DNA from: Rickettsiales bacterium
GTDB lineage: Bacteria > Pseudomonadota > Alphaproteobacteria > Rickettsiales > JABCZZ01
NCBI GenBank assembly: GCA_035765535.1
Contig: DASTXE010000002.1
Coordinates: 107,719-171,718 of the forward strand
Length of the DNA: 64,000 nt
Direction: 5' to 3'
Both the position numbers and the translations under genes were made by a program. Within the stretch, counting starts at the first letter, position 1, and every line of letters begins with the position of its first letter. This document shows positions 55,283-64,000 of this stretch, piece after piece. A model generated the notes under the pieces. The model saw nothing but the letters and a program-made list of their open reading frames with translations. It was not told the origin of the DNA and made no database searches.

Positions 55283-58200
55283 ATGTTAAATCCTGTCAAT
55301 TTCTATGTTAACCAAGCTCTTGCCCGTTCAGCATATCAAGGACTTCTTTCTCCAGAGCAGGCAACTATCTTGCGGAACTTTTATAGCAGTGCGCAAATGA
55401 GTAATACTGTTGCACAAATGAATTCACGGTCAGCTACAGTCAGCGGAAAAACTACATTAAACTTGTATAGTGGTTATGATGGATTAGGTTCTGGCATGAA
55501 TGATTATGCCAATGTGGCAACAACTTCAACTACGCCTAATGCTTACACTATTGATCAAACTGCAGCCACAGCATATTTGAAAGTACAAGAATCTACAATA
55601 TTACAGAATTTTAACACAGCACTAACTGATGCGGGATTGCCAACTATACCGCTCACTGATGATCTAGGTAACCCTACGGCAGAATCTTTTCAGGTGCTGG
55701 AGCCAATATGGCGAATTAACTCAGAGAACACAGTTGCTGCAGCAATTAATGCAAAAGTGACACTGAATGCTTATATCAGTAATGCTACTAGCGATTCTGT
55801 ATTTGCTCAAAACGAGATTATGACTGCGGTCAATTCTGGTGCAAAAATAGATGGTTTTACGTCTGCCGAGCTCTCTAGCACGACAGCGCTTACAGACCTT
55901 GCAAGCTACACTTCAGCCAATTTAACCAATAATATAACTCTTGCTTACGATATAAATACGCAACAGCCATTTAATGCCTTTAATACCTCCACGACTGATT
56001 CTTATATCACTGAAAGTCAGGCGGTAAGTAGTATGCCCGCAGATGAACTTTCGATATTGACAGGCGCTGCCAAGATCAGTCAGGCGATGCAACAAATAGC
56101 AGCTACCAATCCTCAACTTGCTGTTGCTCTGGAAGGGCTTACGAGTGGTTTGCAGCGAGTTGGTTATGCGATGATTGCCTATGATGCACTGAGTTCAGGG
56201 AAGGAAGCGGTACAGCAGGCAGTGAACGGCGATATTCAAGGGTCATTACTTACTGTGCAGCAATGCTATGCCCGTATAAAATTAGGTCTAGTTGGTGCTG
56301 AACTTGGATCTACTGTTGGCGCTGAATTTGGTTCAGTTGTAGGTCCTGTAGGGACAGTGGTAGGGGGAATAGCAGGTGGAATAATTGGTGCTTATTCGGG
56401 AGCAACCAGTGCTAACGCAATAGTTACTGCCATTAATCAAGGGATGCAGAATATCGCTCGAACTATTAGTCAGGCAATATTAAGTCAGGATCCAAATTTC
56501 TCTGCAAAGTTTGGTGGCAGTAATCTTGCAAGCTTTCTTACACCAGACAGCAATGGAGTTTACCAACTTCCTTCCGGCCCGCTATTTGTCGGAAACACCA
56601 ATCAGCTCTTGGGAGCTATCAATGGTAATGGTTTAAATACAGATGGCCAGGGCAATACAACCGTCCAGATATTGTCATCCTCTGTTTCACAGACTATTTC
56701 CCAGCAATCCAACGGCCGAGTTCTAAGTCAATATAATATTAATGTTGCCGCAAATAGTAATTTTGATCCAGGAACTATTTCCTCTAGCACTGATCAATCC
56801 GCCGGGAAATTTATAACATGGACTGAACCTGTTTCCCAGAATGTATACAGAGGGCAAGTAGTATATGTAAATAATGGCAACTATATGGTTGACTCTAATA
56901 CAGTCCTACCGTTGTCGGATGCGGGTAATAGAATAACTGTCCTTCCTCGTGACCGTCTGTGGTCCATTCCTCCTGGAAATGTTACTAAAATTGAAGCTGC
57001 TTCTCCGTCGGTAGATACGAATGTTACTTTACAGAAACAGAGTGCTAATGCTGACGGTTCTTACACTGAATTCGATCAGACTATTGGAAATAATGGATTG
57101 CAGTCCTCAGATACTAAGACGACTTCTTCCAATGGCCGGACTACCTATGACGCAAAGCAGTACCAGAATGGCACCTTGGCGCAGGAAACCATCACTACAC
57201 CGGATGGCGATATTATAGTCACCGATCTTCCGCCTTTGACGGGTACGAATGCCAGTGCGACGATAATTCTAGATAAAAAGGGAAATGTGAAGAAAGGGCC
57301 GGATGCGGCAAGCTTCAATTACCAGCAATTCCAGAATGTGGCGGCGAATGCCTTGGCGACGCAGGTGATTGCGCAGTTTTTATTCAAGAATCACTTAGCG
57401 CCTTCAATTATAGCACAGGCGACAGCGACAGCAGCATTGAACACGGCTCTTCCGCCGAGTGCAACAGCGCCACAGGGCTTTATGACTAATTATGCTGTTG
57501 GCATCGCCAATATCATGAGCAGCATCGGTGGTTCTGCCGCGGGTGCTGCTTTGTTCCGTGAACTTGGGCTGCCGCAACAGATAGGGGCGGTATTAGGAAG
57601 CGCTGCCGCGACTACCTATCTTACCCCTATTACTGCGCCGGTTATTGCACAGATTGAAAGTTATGTTACAGGTACGGTGGTAAATGCAACAGTTACAGCG
57701 ACTGACTTTTTCCCTAATCTTACCAATATAGGAGCAACCGCAATTGGTGATCTTATCGGAGAAGATTTAAGCAAATTGGTGATTGGTTCACCCAATGAAG
57801 GGGCAACGTTCGGCGGTGCTGTTGGAGGAGCTATAGGTGCCGCAATCCTTACCGGTACCGGTACTGAAATTGGAGCAGCTCTTGGTTCTATTGTTCCCGG
57901 ACTCGGTACGCTTGTCGGTGCTGCGGTAGGCTCATTCCTTGGTTCTATTATCGGCAGCGTATTTGGACCGGGCAAAAGTGTTGGTCCCAACGCTTCCGCA
58001 GGCATTGGCTATGATGCCGCATCTGGGAAGTTCTATGCCGGACCTGCCAATCAGGATAATGGCGGCGATCCTGCCATTGCAGCTAACATGGCGGCAGCAT
58101 GTGTCGCGGAATTAAATGGTATTCTTTCCACGGTTGGAGGGCATATTACCAATACAGGTAGTATCGCTAGCTTTGGGTTAGGGTATTACGCTGAAACCGG

Positions 58201-61200
58201 GTTCTTCGCATACTTTAAACCGGGCGATGATAAAACAAATCTTTATGGCGATCCAACCGGTGCTATTGATAATGCCTTGCTGCATGAAATACGCAGTTTA
58301 GTAGTTCAGGGCGGCAATCCATTCATGGAATATGCTTTGAATCATAGCACGGCGACCACAACAGCGGGATTAATCAGTGATCTGAATGCGGCGTATGATT
58401 ACGGTCAGTACTTAACTAATCCTATACTGTTTGATGTTTCTCTGGCGTTGGCAAACAATGCAACTCAGTACAACACCTGGCTCGCAGAAATGCAGCAGGC
58501 GCAGGCGATGGGGTTGACCAATGCGCCGGGTGAGGCGACGCTGAACGGCACGGTCTATACCGATACGGCAGCCAATATCGCAGCCAATATGGAAATACTG
58601 CATGATTTCATTACCAGCAATGAAATTACGCAGATCAACCTGAGTGACGGCGGCACGCCGACGATTACTCTGACTGCGGCACAGGCCATACAATATGGCG
58701 ATGTACTGAGCAAAATCAATGGCGCACATCGAGTCATTGTTGCCGATACCGCTGCAAATATAGCCATAAATTATAACATACTGCAGGGAGAATTAAATAG
58801 TGGTGCGATTGCGACATTAAAGTTCACAGATACCAGCATACTGCATTTTGATGCTGCGTCTAATGTTACTATTGCAAATGCTTCGGGATTAAAAGGTTTC
58901 AATGTTGTTATAGGCTCACCGGGATCGGATGTATTTTCCAATAGTGGGATTAGCGGCCCTGTTACTTTTATAGGCGAAGGGGCTCCTCAATATGGAGGTG
59001 ATACATACGATATTACTTCCGCCAATGGTGATGTAATGATTAGTTGCCTTCCCACCGACGGTGCCGTCAATATTACTATTAATAACGATCCCAACACAGG
59101 TCTGCTGACATTGTATCCAAATGGGGGTGCTTTAGTTGGTAATGATGCCATCTATACAGGCGCTACAACAATAGTTATGCAAGATTTTACAAACTATCTT
59201 TACTATTACATAACTTCTCTTCCAGGTTCTAATGCGTCCAGTGTACTTACTTACGATGCGTATTTTAGTACCCATCCGCAGCATGCCAGCATGGCGGCAA
59301 TATTGACTCAGATAAATAATATCATACCCTATTTTAATAATACTGTTGAGCCTTTTAGTGTTACCTTCATTGATACAGCAGCTAATGTGGTTAGCAACAT
59401 CGATGCTATTCAGGTGCTTTATAATCAAGGAAGATTGGCAACCATCAATCTGACGGATAGTGGCACTCCGGTATTGAGCCTTACAGCCTTCCAAATTACA
59501 GATGATGCAAATGCATTGAGCAAGATCAATCGGTCTTATACGGTCAGCATCTCTGATCAGGCTACAAATGTCGCTGCCAATATTAACGCCATTCAGGCTC
59601 TTGCAACACAGGGTAAAATTACATCCATTACTCTTACCGATAGCGGCACTCCCACGCTTACGTTAAGCGTTGCACAGCTAAGTGACACAGCAGCACTGGC
59701 TGTTATTAGCCAAGCCTATCATATAGTATTGTCGGATAGCTCGACGAATGTTGTTGCGGATTTGGACGCAATAAATGCGCTCGTGGTGAGCGGTAAAATC
59801 ACTTCTATCAGCCTGACAGATGGCGCGGCAGCCAATCTGCAGTTAACCGCAGCACAAATCGTGAATGATGCCGCGGCGCTCAATCTCATCGCAACGAACA
59901 ATGCCATTGCTTTGACTACCTCTGGCACCAATATGAGCATAGGCTTGAGCAACAGGAACATCACGCTTGCGGATAACAGCTCGGCAACTTTAACCGGCAG
60001 CAGCGATACGATTAATCTGGGCAACAACGATAGTCTTACGGTGTCTGCAAATAACGACACTGTTATTGCCAACAATGTTACGGGCAGCACGATTTCCATC
60101 ACTAGTGGCGTGAATACAGTCACCGCTACCGCCAACAATACGATTAATATTGCTGGTGACGGTCAGGTTACTACTGCATCCAGCATGGATACGTTAACCG
60201 CAACGGGTGATACTATCAATATGGCTGCGGTTTCCAGCGCGGCTATCAACGGCGGCAATAATACGATAAGCCTGCTAAGCAATGATAATATTTATATTTC
60301 CGGCGCTGGCAACGCGATTACCGTAGGCAGCAGTGATAATGTTACGATTACGGGCAACAGCAATAGCATTACCAAAACATCAGGTGTTTCCGCTGCAGGT
60401 GATATTATAACCTTCGATGGCCAGGCTGTGGCGAGTAATGTGGTGGCATGGGGAGCGGTAACTCCTTATGGCTTAACCTATACGCTCAACGGCACTACTT
60501 TAAGCATAGCTTACGGTGCGGATTCTCTTACCATCAACGGCTTCCAGAATGGCGATTTCGGCATCAATACGACGGCAGCTATTACGACGTATACGACGAG
60601 TAACGGCACAATAAATATTCCTGCTTCCTCTAGTGCGCTCATCAATGGAAGTGGGGATACGATCACCAGCGGTGTGAATGACACTCTTTATATCAACGGT
60701 AACACTAACACGATCAATGCGGCTAGCGGTAACAAGGTGACCATAAATGGTGGCGGTGACACGCTGACCATTGCCAGCGGCGGCGTGGTGAACGTGTCGG
60801 GTAACGGCACGACCGGCAGCAATGGTGGCGTAGATACGGTCAATGCATCCAGTGGCTCAGTCACTATAGGTGCCAGCTCGGATGTTAAAATTAGCGGCTC
60901 TACCAATACAGTAACGCTGGCTGCTTCAGATACGGTTGTGGTGGGAGGTTCCAGCAACACGATCAATGCAGTGGCCGGAGATACGATCTATACATTCGGC
61001 AACGGCCAGACGACAACGGCTTCACTGCTGAACGTCGTCAATGCCGCAAGCGATACAATCGGGCTTTATAGCTCCTCCAGCACCAAAGTAATTGGCGGCA
61101 GCAATACCATCACGACGAGTGCCAGCGACAACCTGACGGTCATCGGCAATGGTAATACGATTACAGCAGCCGGGAGCAATACCATCACGATCAATGGCGG

Positions 61201-64000
61201 TGGTAACACGGTCAGTGCCGCAAATGGAGATATCATTAACATCTCCGGTAACGGCATCACCGGTGCGAATGGCGGCATCGATACGGTCAATATGTATTAT
61301 GGCACCATTAACGTGGCCGCTAATACCGACGTTAAGGGCAATTATTCAGGCAATGCGATCAATGTATCAAATAACGATACAATAAGTGTTTCCGGTAATG
61401 CCAATACGGTGACTTCCACCGGCAGCAATACGTCGATTTCTGTAACGGGTAACAATAACATCGTTAATGCCATAGCATCCGATACGGTTACCATTGCCGG
61501 TAACGGCGACACGGTCAACACCACCGGTGCAGCTACGATCTCCCTGTCCGGCTACAGCAATATTGTAAATGGAGCTAACAACAGCATTACGCTTGCAAGC
61601 GGAGCAACTGCTACAATCAATGGCAATGGTGATATCGTAACGGTTAATACAAATAATAGTATTTCTCTAACTGGTGCTGGAAACACCATTAACGTAGCTT
61701 CCAATATTACCCCAACGGGAGACACTATCACACTTGATGGAAAAGCGGCTGCTGGCAACGTTAATTTGGGCGTAACAACCGCTTCCGGTCTTCTCTATAC
61801 CCTTAACGGTACGGCTCTAACCGTAGCTTACGGGAACGATACTTTCACGGTCAATGCCTTCCAGAACGGGGAGTTTGGAATCAACACCTCTCTGCCGGTC
61901 TATAATTCAAACAATGCAACAATCAGTGTTGTAGCCTCTGCGGGCGCAATTATAAACGGCAGCGGCAACACTATTAATGGCAGTACAAACGATACTATAT
62001 CTGTCAATGGCGGCACCAATACCGTTACCGTAAGTACGGGCAGCAATGTGCAGGTAAATGGTGCCGGCAACACGGTAACGGCTGGTAACGGTGATACTGT
62101 GAGCATAACAGGCAACGGCCAGACGACAACGGTTGCTAATTACAATACGGTCAATCTTTCCAACGGCATAGTAAATGCCAGCGATAATGCTTCCTTCACC
62201 ATCAATGGCTCAGGAAATGGCGCGACTGTTGGTACGGGAATCAATCTCGGAAGCCATGACAATGTGAACGTTAACGGCAACAACAATGCAATAAGCGCGA
62301 GCACGGCAACGGGCAGCAATATTTCTGTGGCCGGGACAGCAGATACGATTACTGCTGGCAATGGCAATACCATTAGTGTGTCTGGTAATGGCCAGACGAC
62401 CACTATTGCCAATTACCATGTCATAAATGCGTCTTCTGGCAGTGTAACAGCAGCAGACAGCACATCGTTTAACCTGAATGGTAGCAGCAATAGTATTAGT
62501 GTTGGTAGCAACGATGATCTGAATGTTGTTGGCAATAACAACACCATTAATGGAAGTACTGCAACAGCTGACTTTATTACCCTCAATGGTACTGGCAATA
62601 TGGCGACCATTTCGACTGGTGGTACTATTTACGTCAATGGCAACGGGCAGACTACTAATAGTTCCTTGATGGATACGCTGTATGCAACGAGCGATACGAT
62701 TGGTTTATATAGCACATCCTCCGCTCTTATCGTCGGTAACGGTAATACCATTACGGGTGATCCTAACGCCAATATCTACGTTAACGGCAATAGCAATACG
62801 ATCTATGCTGGTAATGGAAGCAACATTAGCGTTGCTGGTGGTGGCAATACGGTAAGCGCCTCCGGTGGTGATGTAATTAATATCTCTGGCAACGGTACGA
62901 CAGGCAGCACGGGAGGCGTGGATACAGTAAATGTTTACAGCGCTACCATTAATGTTGCAGCCAATGCAGATGCGCTTGTAAATTATGACCATAATACGAT
63001 TAACGCAGGTGACAGCGATACTGTTTCCACTGTCGGCAGCAGCAATACGATCACGGGCGGCAATAGCGATACGATGTCCATCAATGGCAGCTACAATACT
63101 TTGTCTATTACAGGCACGGGAACCGTGGTTACCCTGACCGGAACGGGCATTAGTAATACCGTTACTTCTGGCAGCGGCAATACGATCAAGGTGACGGGTA
63201 ACGGGCAGATTACTACAGGCCTGGATACGCTCAATGCCACAAGCGATCTGGTGCAGCTTTATAGTACCTCCAGTGCAAAAGTGATTGGTAACAGCAATAC
63301 TATTACCACTAGCGCCAGTGACAATCTGACGGTAATCGGTAACGCCAATAATATCACTGCAGCCGGAAGCAATACCATCACGATCAATGGCGGTGGCAAT
63401 ACGGTCAGTGCTGCGAATGGGGATGTAATTAATATTTCCGGGAATGGTACGACTGGTGCCAATGGTGGTATCGATACGGTCAATATGTATTACGGTACGA
63501 TTAACGTAGCTGCGAATACAGATGTGCAGGGCAATTACTCTGGCAACACAATTAACGTAGCGAATAATGATACGGTGAGTGTGTCCGGTAACGCGAACAC
63601 GGTGACTTCTACCGGTAGCAGTACGTCTATTACAATTGCTGGGAATAATAATATTACCAATGCAGTTGCATCCGATACAGTTACAATCTCCGGCAACGGT
63701 GATACGGTGAATACGACCGGAGTGGCTACAATTTCCCTGACCGGCTACAGCAATATTGTCAACGCTGCGAGCAACACCATTACCATGGCAGCGAGTGCAT
63801 CTGCGACAATTAATGGTAATAGCAACACGATTTCTGCTTCTACAGGTAATAGCATCACGATCAATGGCGGCGGAAATACTGCTACCACCTCTAACGGGGG
63901 CACCATCAGCATATCCGGCAATGGCACGACGGGCAGCAATGGTGGCTTAGATAAGGCTTACATTTCTAATGGCACGGTCAATGTTGGAGCCAGCTCGGAT
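55283..64000 (+). CDS. Giant multidomain repeat protein (partial, open at right edge)
   Basis: The frame is open for at least 2906 codons and runs off the window. The ATG at 55283 is fixed by an in-frame TAG nine bases upstream. Residues ~1-330: unrecognised, Ser/Thr/Ala-rich (MLNPVNFYVNQALARSAYQG). Residues ~333-376: Gly-rich zipper (GPVGTVVGGIAGGIIGAYSG). Residues ~380-810: unrecognised. Residues ~813-895: second Gly-zipper (GAALGSIVPGLGTLVGAAVG). Residues ~1094-1545: five copies of a 60-61-residue repeat (DTAANxxxNxxxIQ...). From ~1553 on: RTX-like beta-strand units shared with the 787-residue protein. No signal peptide, so type I export by the adjacent system is likely, but the C-terminal signal lies outside. 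The glycine zippers recall pore-forming segments of RTX toxins; an adhesin or toxin role is inference. Confidence 0.8.
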   Translation, partial: MLNPVNFYVNQALARSAYQGLLSPEQATILRNFYSSAQMSNTVAQMNSRSATVSGKTTLNLYSGYDGLGSGMNDYANVATTSTTPNAYTIDQTAATAYLKVQESTILQNFNTALTDAGLPTIPLTDDLGNPTAESFQVLEPIWRINSENTVAAAINAKVTLNAYISNATSDSVFAQNEIMTAVNSGAKIDGFTSAELSSTTALTDLASYTSANLTNNITLAYDINTQQPFNAFNTSTTDSYITESQAVSSMPADELSILTGAAKISQAMQQIAATNPQLAVALEGLTSGLQRVGYAMIAYDALSSGKEAVQQAVNGDIQGSLLTVQQCYARIKLGLVGAELGSTVGAEFGSVVGPVGTVVGGIAGGIIGAYSGATSANAIVTAINQGMQNIARTISQAILSQDPNFSAKFGGSNLASFLTPDSNGVYQLPSGPLFVGNTNQLLGAINGNGLNTDGQGNTTVQILSSSVSQTISQQSNGRVLSQYNINVAANSNFDPGTISSSTDQSAGKFITWTEPVSQNVYRGQVVYVNNGNYMVDSNTVLPLSDAGNRITVLPRDRLWSIPPGNVTKIEAASPSVDTNVTLQKQSANADGSYTEFDQTIGNNGLQSSDTKTTSSNGRTTYDAKQYQNGTLAQETITTPDGDIIVTDLPPLTGTNASATIILDKKGNVKKGPDAASFNYQQFQNVAANALATQVIAQFLFKNHLAPSIIAQATATAALNTALPPSATAPQGFMTNYAVGIANIMSSIGGSAAGAALFRELGLPQQIGAVLGSAAATTYLTPITAPVIAQIESYVTGTVVNATVTATDFFPNLTNIGATAIGDLIGEDLSKLVIGSPNEGATFGGAVGGAIGAAILTGTGTEIGAALGSIVPGLGTLVGAAVGSFLGSIIGSVFGPGKSVGPNASAGIGYDAASGKFYAGPANQDNGGDPAIAANMAAACVAELNGILSTVGGHITNTGSIASFGLGYYAETGFFAYFKPGDDKTNLYGDPTGAIDNALLHEIRSLVVQGGNPFMEYALNHSTATTTAGLISDLNAAYDYGQYLTNPILFDVSLALANNATQYNTWLAEMQQAQAMGLTNAPGEATLNGTVYTDTAANIAANMEILHDFITSNEITQINLSDGGTPTITLTAAQAIQYGDVLSKINGAHRVIVADTAANIAINYNILQGELNSGAIATLKFTDTSILHFDAASNVTIANASGLKGFNVVIGSPGSDVFSNSGISGPVTFIGEGAPQYGGDTYDITSANGDVMISCLPTDGAVNITINNDPNTGLLTLYPNGGALVGNDAIYTGATTIVMQDFTNYLYYYITSLPGSNASSVLTYDAYFSTHPQHASMAAILTQINNIIPYFNNTVEPFSVTFIDTAANVVSNIDAIQVLYNQGRLATINLTDSGTPVLSLTAFQITDDANALSKINRSYTVSISDQATNVAANINAIQALATQGKITSITLTDSGTPTLTLSVAQLSDTAALAVISQAYHIVLSDSSTNVVADLDAINALVVSGKITSISLTDGAAANLQLTAAQIVNDAAALNLIATNNAIALTTSGTNMSIGLSNRNITLADNSSATLTGSSDTINLGNNDSLTVSANNDTVIANNVTGSTISITSGVNTVTATANNTINIAGDGQVTTASSMDTLTATGDTINMAAVSSAAINGGNNTISLLSNDNIYISGAGNAITVGSSDNVTITGNSNSITKTSGVSAAGDIITFDGQAVASNVVAWGAVTPYGLTYTLNGTTLSIAYGADSLTINGFQNGDFGINTTAAITTYTTSNGTINIPASSSALINGSGDTITSGVNDTLYINGNTNTINAASGNKVTINGGGDTLTIASGGVVNVSGNGTTGSNGGVDTVNASSGSVTIGASSDVKISGSTNTVTLAASDTVVVGGSSNTINAVAGDTIYTFGNGQTTTASLLNVVNAASDTIGLYSSSSTKVIGGSNTITTSASDNLTVIGNGNTITAAGSNTITINGGGNTVSAANGDIINISGNGITGANGGIDTVNMYYGTINVAANTDVKGNYSGNAINVSNNDTISVSGNANTVTSTGSNTSISVTGNNNIVNAIASDTVTIAGNGDTVNTTGAATISLSGYSNIVNGANNSITLASGATATINGNGDIVTVNTNNSISLTGAGNTINVASNITPTGDTITLDGKAAAGNVNLGVTTASGLLYTLNGTALTVAYGNDTFTVNAFQNGEFGINTSLPVYNSNNATISVVASAGAIINGSGNTINGSTNDTISVNGGTNTVTVSTGSNVQVNGAGNTVTAGNGDTVSITGNGQTTTVANYNTVNLSNGIVNASDNASFTINGSGNGATVGTGINLGSHDNVNVNGNNNAISASTATGSNISVAGTADTITAGNGNTISVSGNGQTTTIANYHVINASSGSVTAADSTSFNLNGSSNSISVGSNDDLNVVGNNNTINGSTATADFITLNGTGNMATISTGGTIYVNGNGQTTNSSLMDTLYATSDTIGLYSTSSALIVGNGNTITGDPNANIYVNGNSNTIYAGNGSNISVAGGGNTVSASGGDVINISGNGTTGSTGGVDTVNVYSATINVAANADALVNYDHNTINAGDSDTVSTVGSSNTITGGNSDTMSINGSYNTLSITGTGTVVTLTGTGISNTVTSGSGNTIKVTGNGQITTGLDTLNATSDLVQLYSTSSAKVIGNSNTITTSASDNLTVIGNANNITAAGSNTITINGGGNTVSAANGDVINISGNGTTGANGGIDTVNMYYGTINVAANTDVQGNYSGNTINVANNDTVSVSGNANTVTSTGSSTSITIAGNNNITNAVASDTVTISGNGDTVNTTGVATISLTGYSNIVNAASNTITMAASASATINGNSNTISASTGNSITINGGGNTATTSNGGTISISGNGTTGSNGGLDKAYISNGTVNVGASSD
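58562..59914 (+). repeat. Five 60-residue repeats within the giant gene
   Basis: Copies start at 58562, 58745, 59372, 59555 and 59735, in frame and spaced 180-183 bp within each run, with a non-repeat block (58930-59370) between copies two and three. Each begins D-x-A-(A/T)-N-(I/V)-x-x-N and contains a x-I-T-x-I-x-L-T-D-x-G-x-P-x-L-x-L-T strand pair. Similar repeats occur in large bacterial surface proteins. The second copy has diverged most. Confidence 0.8.
61064..61626 (+). repeat. Internal duplication, left copy (~188 codons)
   Basis: This 563-bp stretch matches 63257-63819 without any insertion or deletion, at an offset of exactly 2193 bp (731 codons). I count 27 differing residues in about 188, so roughly 86% identity in protein. 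The sequence starts LYSSSSTKVIGGSNTITTSA. The spacing and in-frame nature suggest duplication of a domain block by recombination. Confidence 0.85.
63257..63819 (+). repeat. Internal duplication, right copy (~188 codons)
   Basis: Partner of 61064-61626, starting LYSTSSAKVIGNSNTITTSA. The two copies are the closest relatives within the visible part of the giant gene. Similarity weakens on both sides, where ordinary family-level repeats resume. Near-identical blocks of this kind are prone to copy-number change and to assembly collapse. Confidence 0.85.

Noticed and set aside
52023..64000. CRISPR-like or tandem-repeat array
   Set aside because: Short recurring strings (for example GGCAATAACAAT-like) are codon-level repeats of protein modules, not constant repeats with unique spacers, and the reading frame stays open.

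Overview
The window looks like chromosome from an alphaproteobacterium of moderate GC (about 50% by eye). Lineage hints are a UPF0262 gene coupled to hisD, an Atp12-type F1-ATPase assembly chaperone next to rnhA, an alphaproteobacterial form of QueE, a Caulobacter-style cpaBCDEF block, and ribosomal protein S2 with a long charged tail. I cannot name a genus. No 16S rRNA, phage, insertion sequence or CRISPR array was seen.

Layout: (1) 0-3 kb: the start of a bioD-like gene cut by the edge, a secreted protein, and a peroxide-defence module of oxyR divergent from ahpC-ahpD. (2) 3-8.3 kb: an RNA m5U methyltransferase flanked by two copies of a ~75-bp repeat, then a glycosyltransferase/O-antigen-ligase pair overlapping gltX. 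(3) 8.3-20 kb: an unrecognised 597-residue protein, a small basic protein, isocitrate lyase, five tad/Flp pilus assembly genes without pilin, tadB, tadC or prepilin peptidase, and a divergent EAL protein coupled to an isolated astB. (4) 20-24 kb: rpsB-tsf and the preQ1 genes queE-queC-queF. (5) 24-34.4 kb: murA-hisG-hisD-UPF0262, atp12-rnhA, prephenate dehydratase, hldE and ppk, with a 609-bp hairpin-rich gap between ppk and hldE. (6) 34.4-46.5 kb: small zinc-finger-like ORFs, carA, a lipoprotein, carB, pyrD, a DNA glycosylase, a TPR glycosyltransferase, tRNA-Gln and a divergent HxlR regulator/glutathione transferase pair. (7) 46.6-64 kb: a complete type I secretion operon (outer-membrane factor, ABC exporter, adaptor) divergent from two very repetitive proteins, one of 787 residues and one open past the right edge (at least 2906 residues), with an unrecognised 172-residue gene between them.

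The most unusual part is 46.6-64 kb. The exporter operon faces away from proteins built of short Asn/Gly/Thr-rich beta-strand units that resemble RTX nonapeptides but mostly lack the calcium-binding Asp. The 787-residue protein ends in a type I secretion-like C-terminus. The giant neighbour adds an unrecognised N-terminus, two glycine-zipper hydrophobic segments, 60-residue repeats, and an in-frame internal duplication 2193 bp apart. I read this as a dedicated secretion/surface-structure locus; substrate assignment and function are inference.
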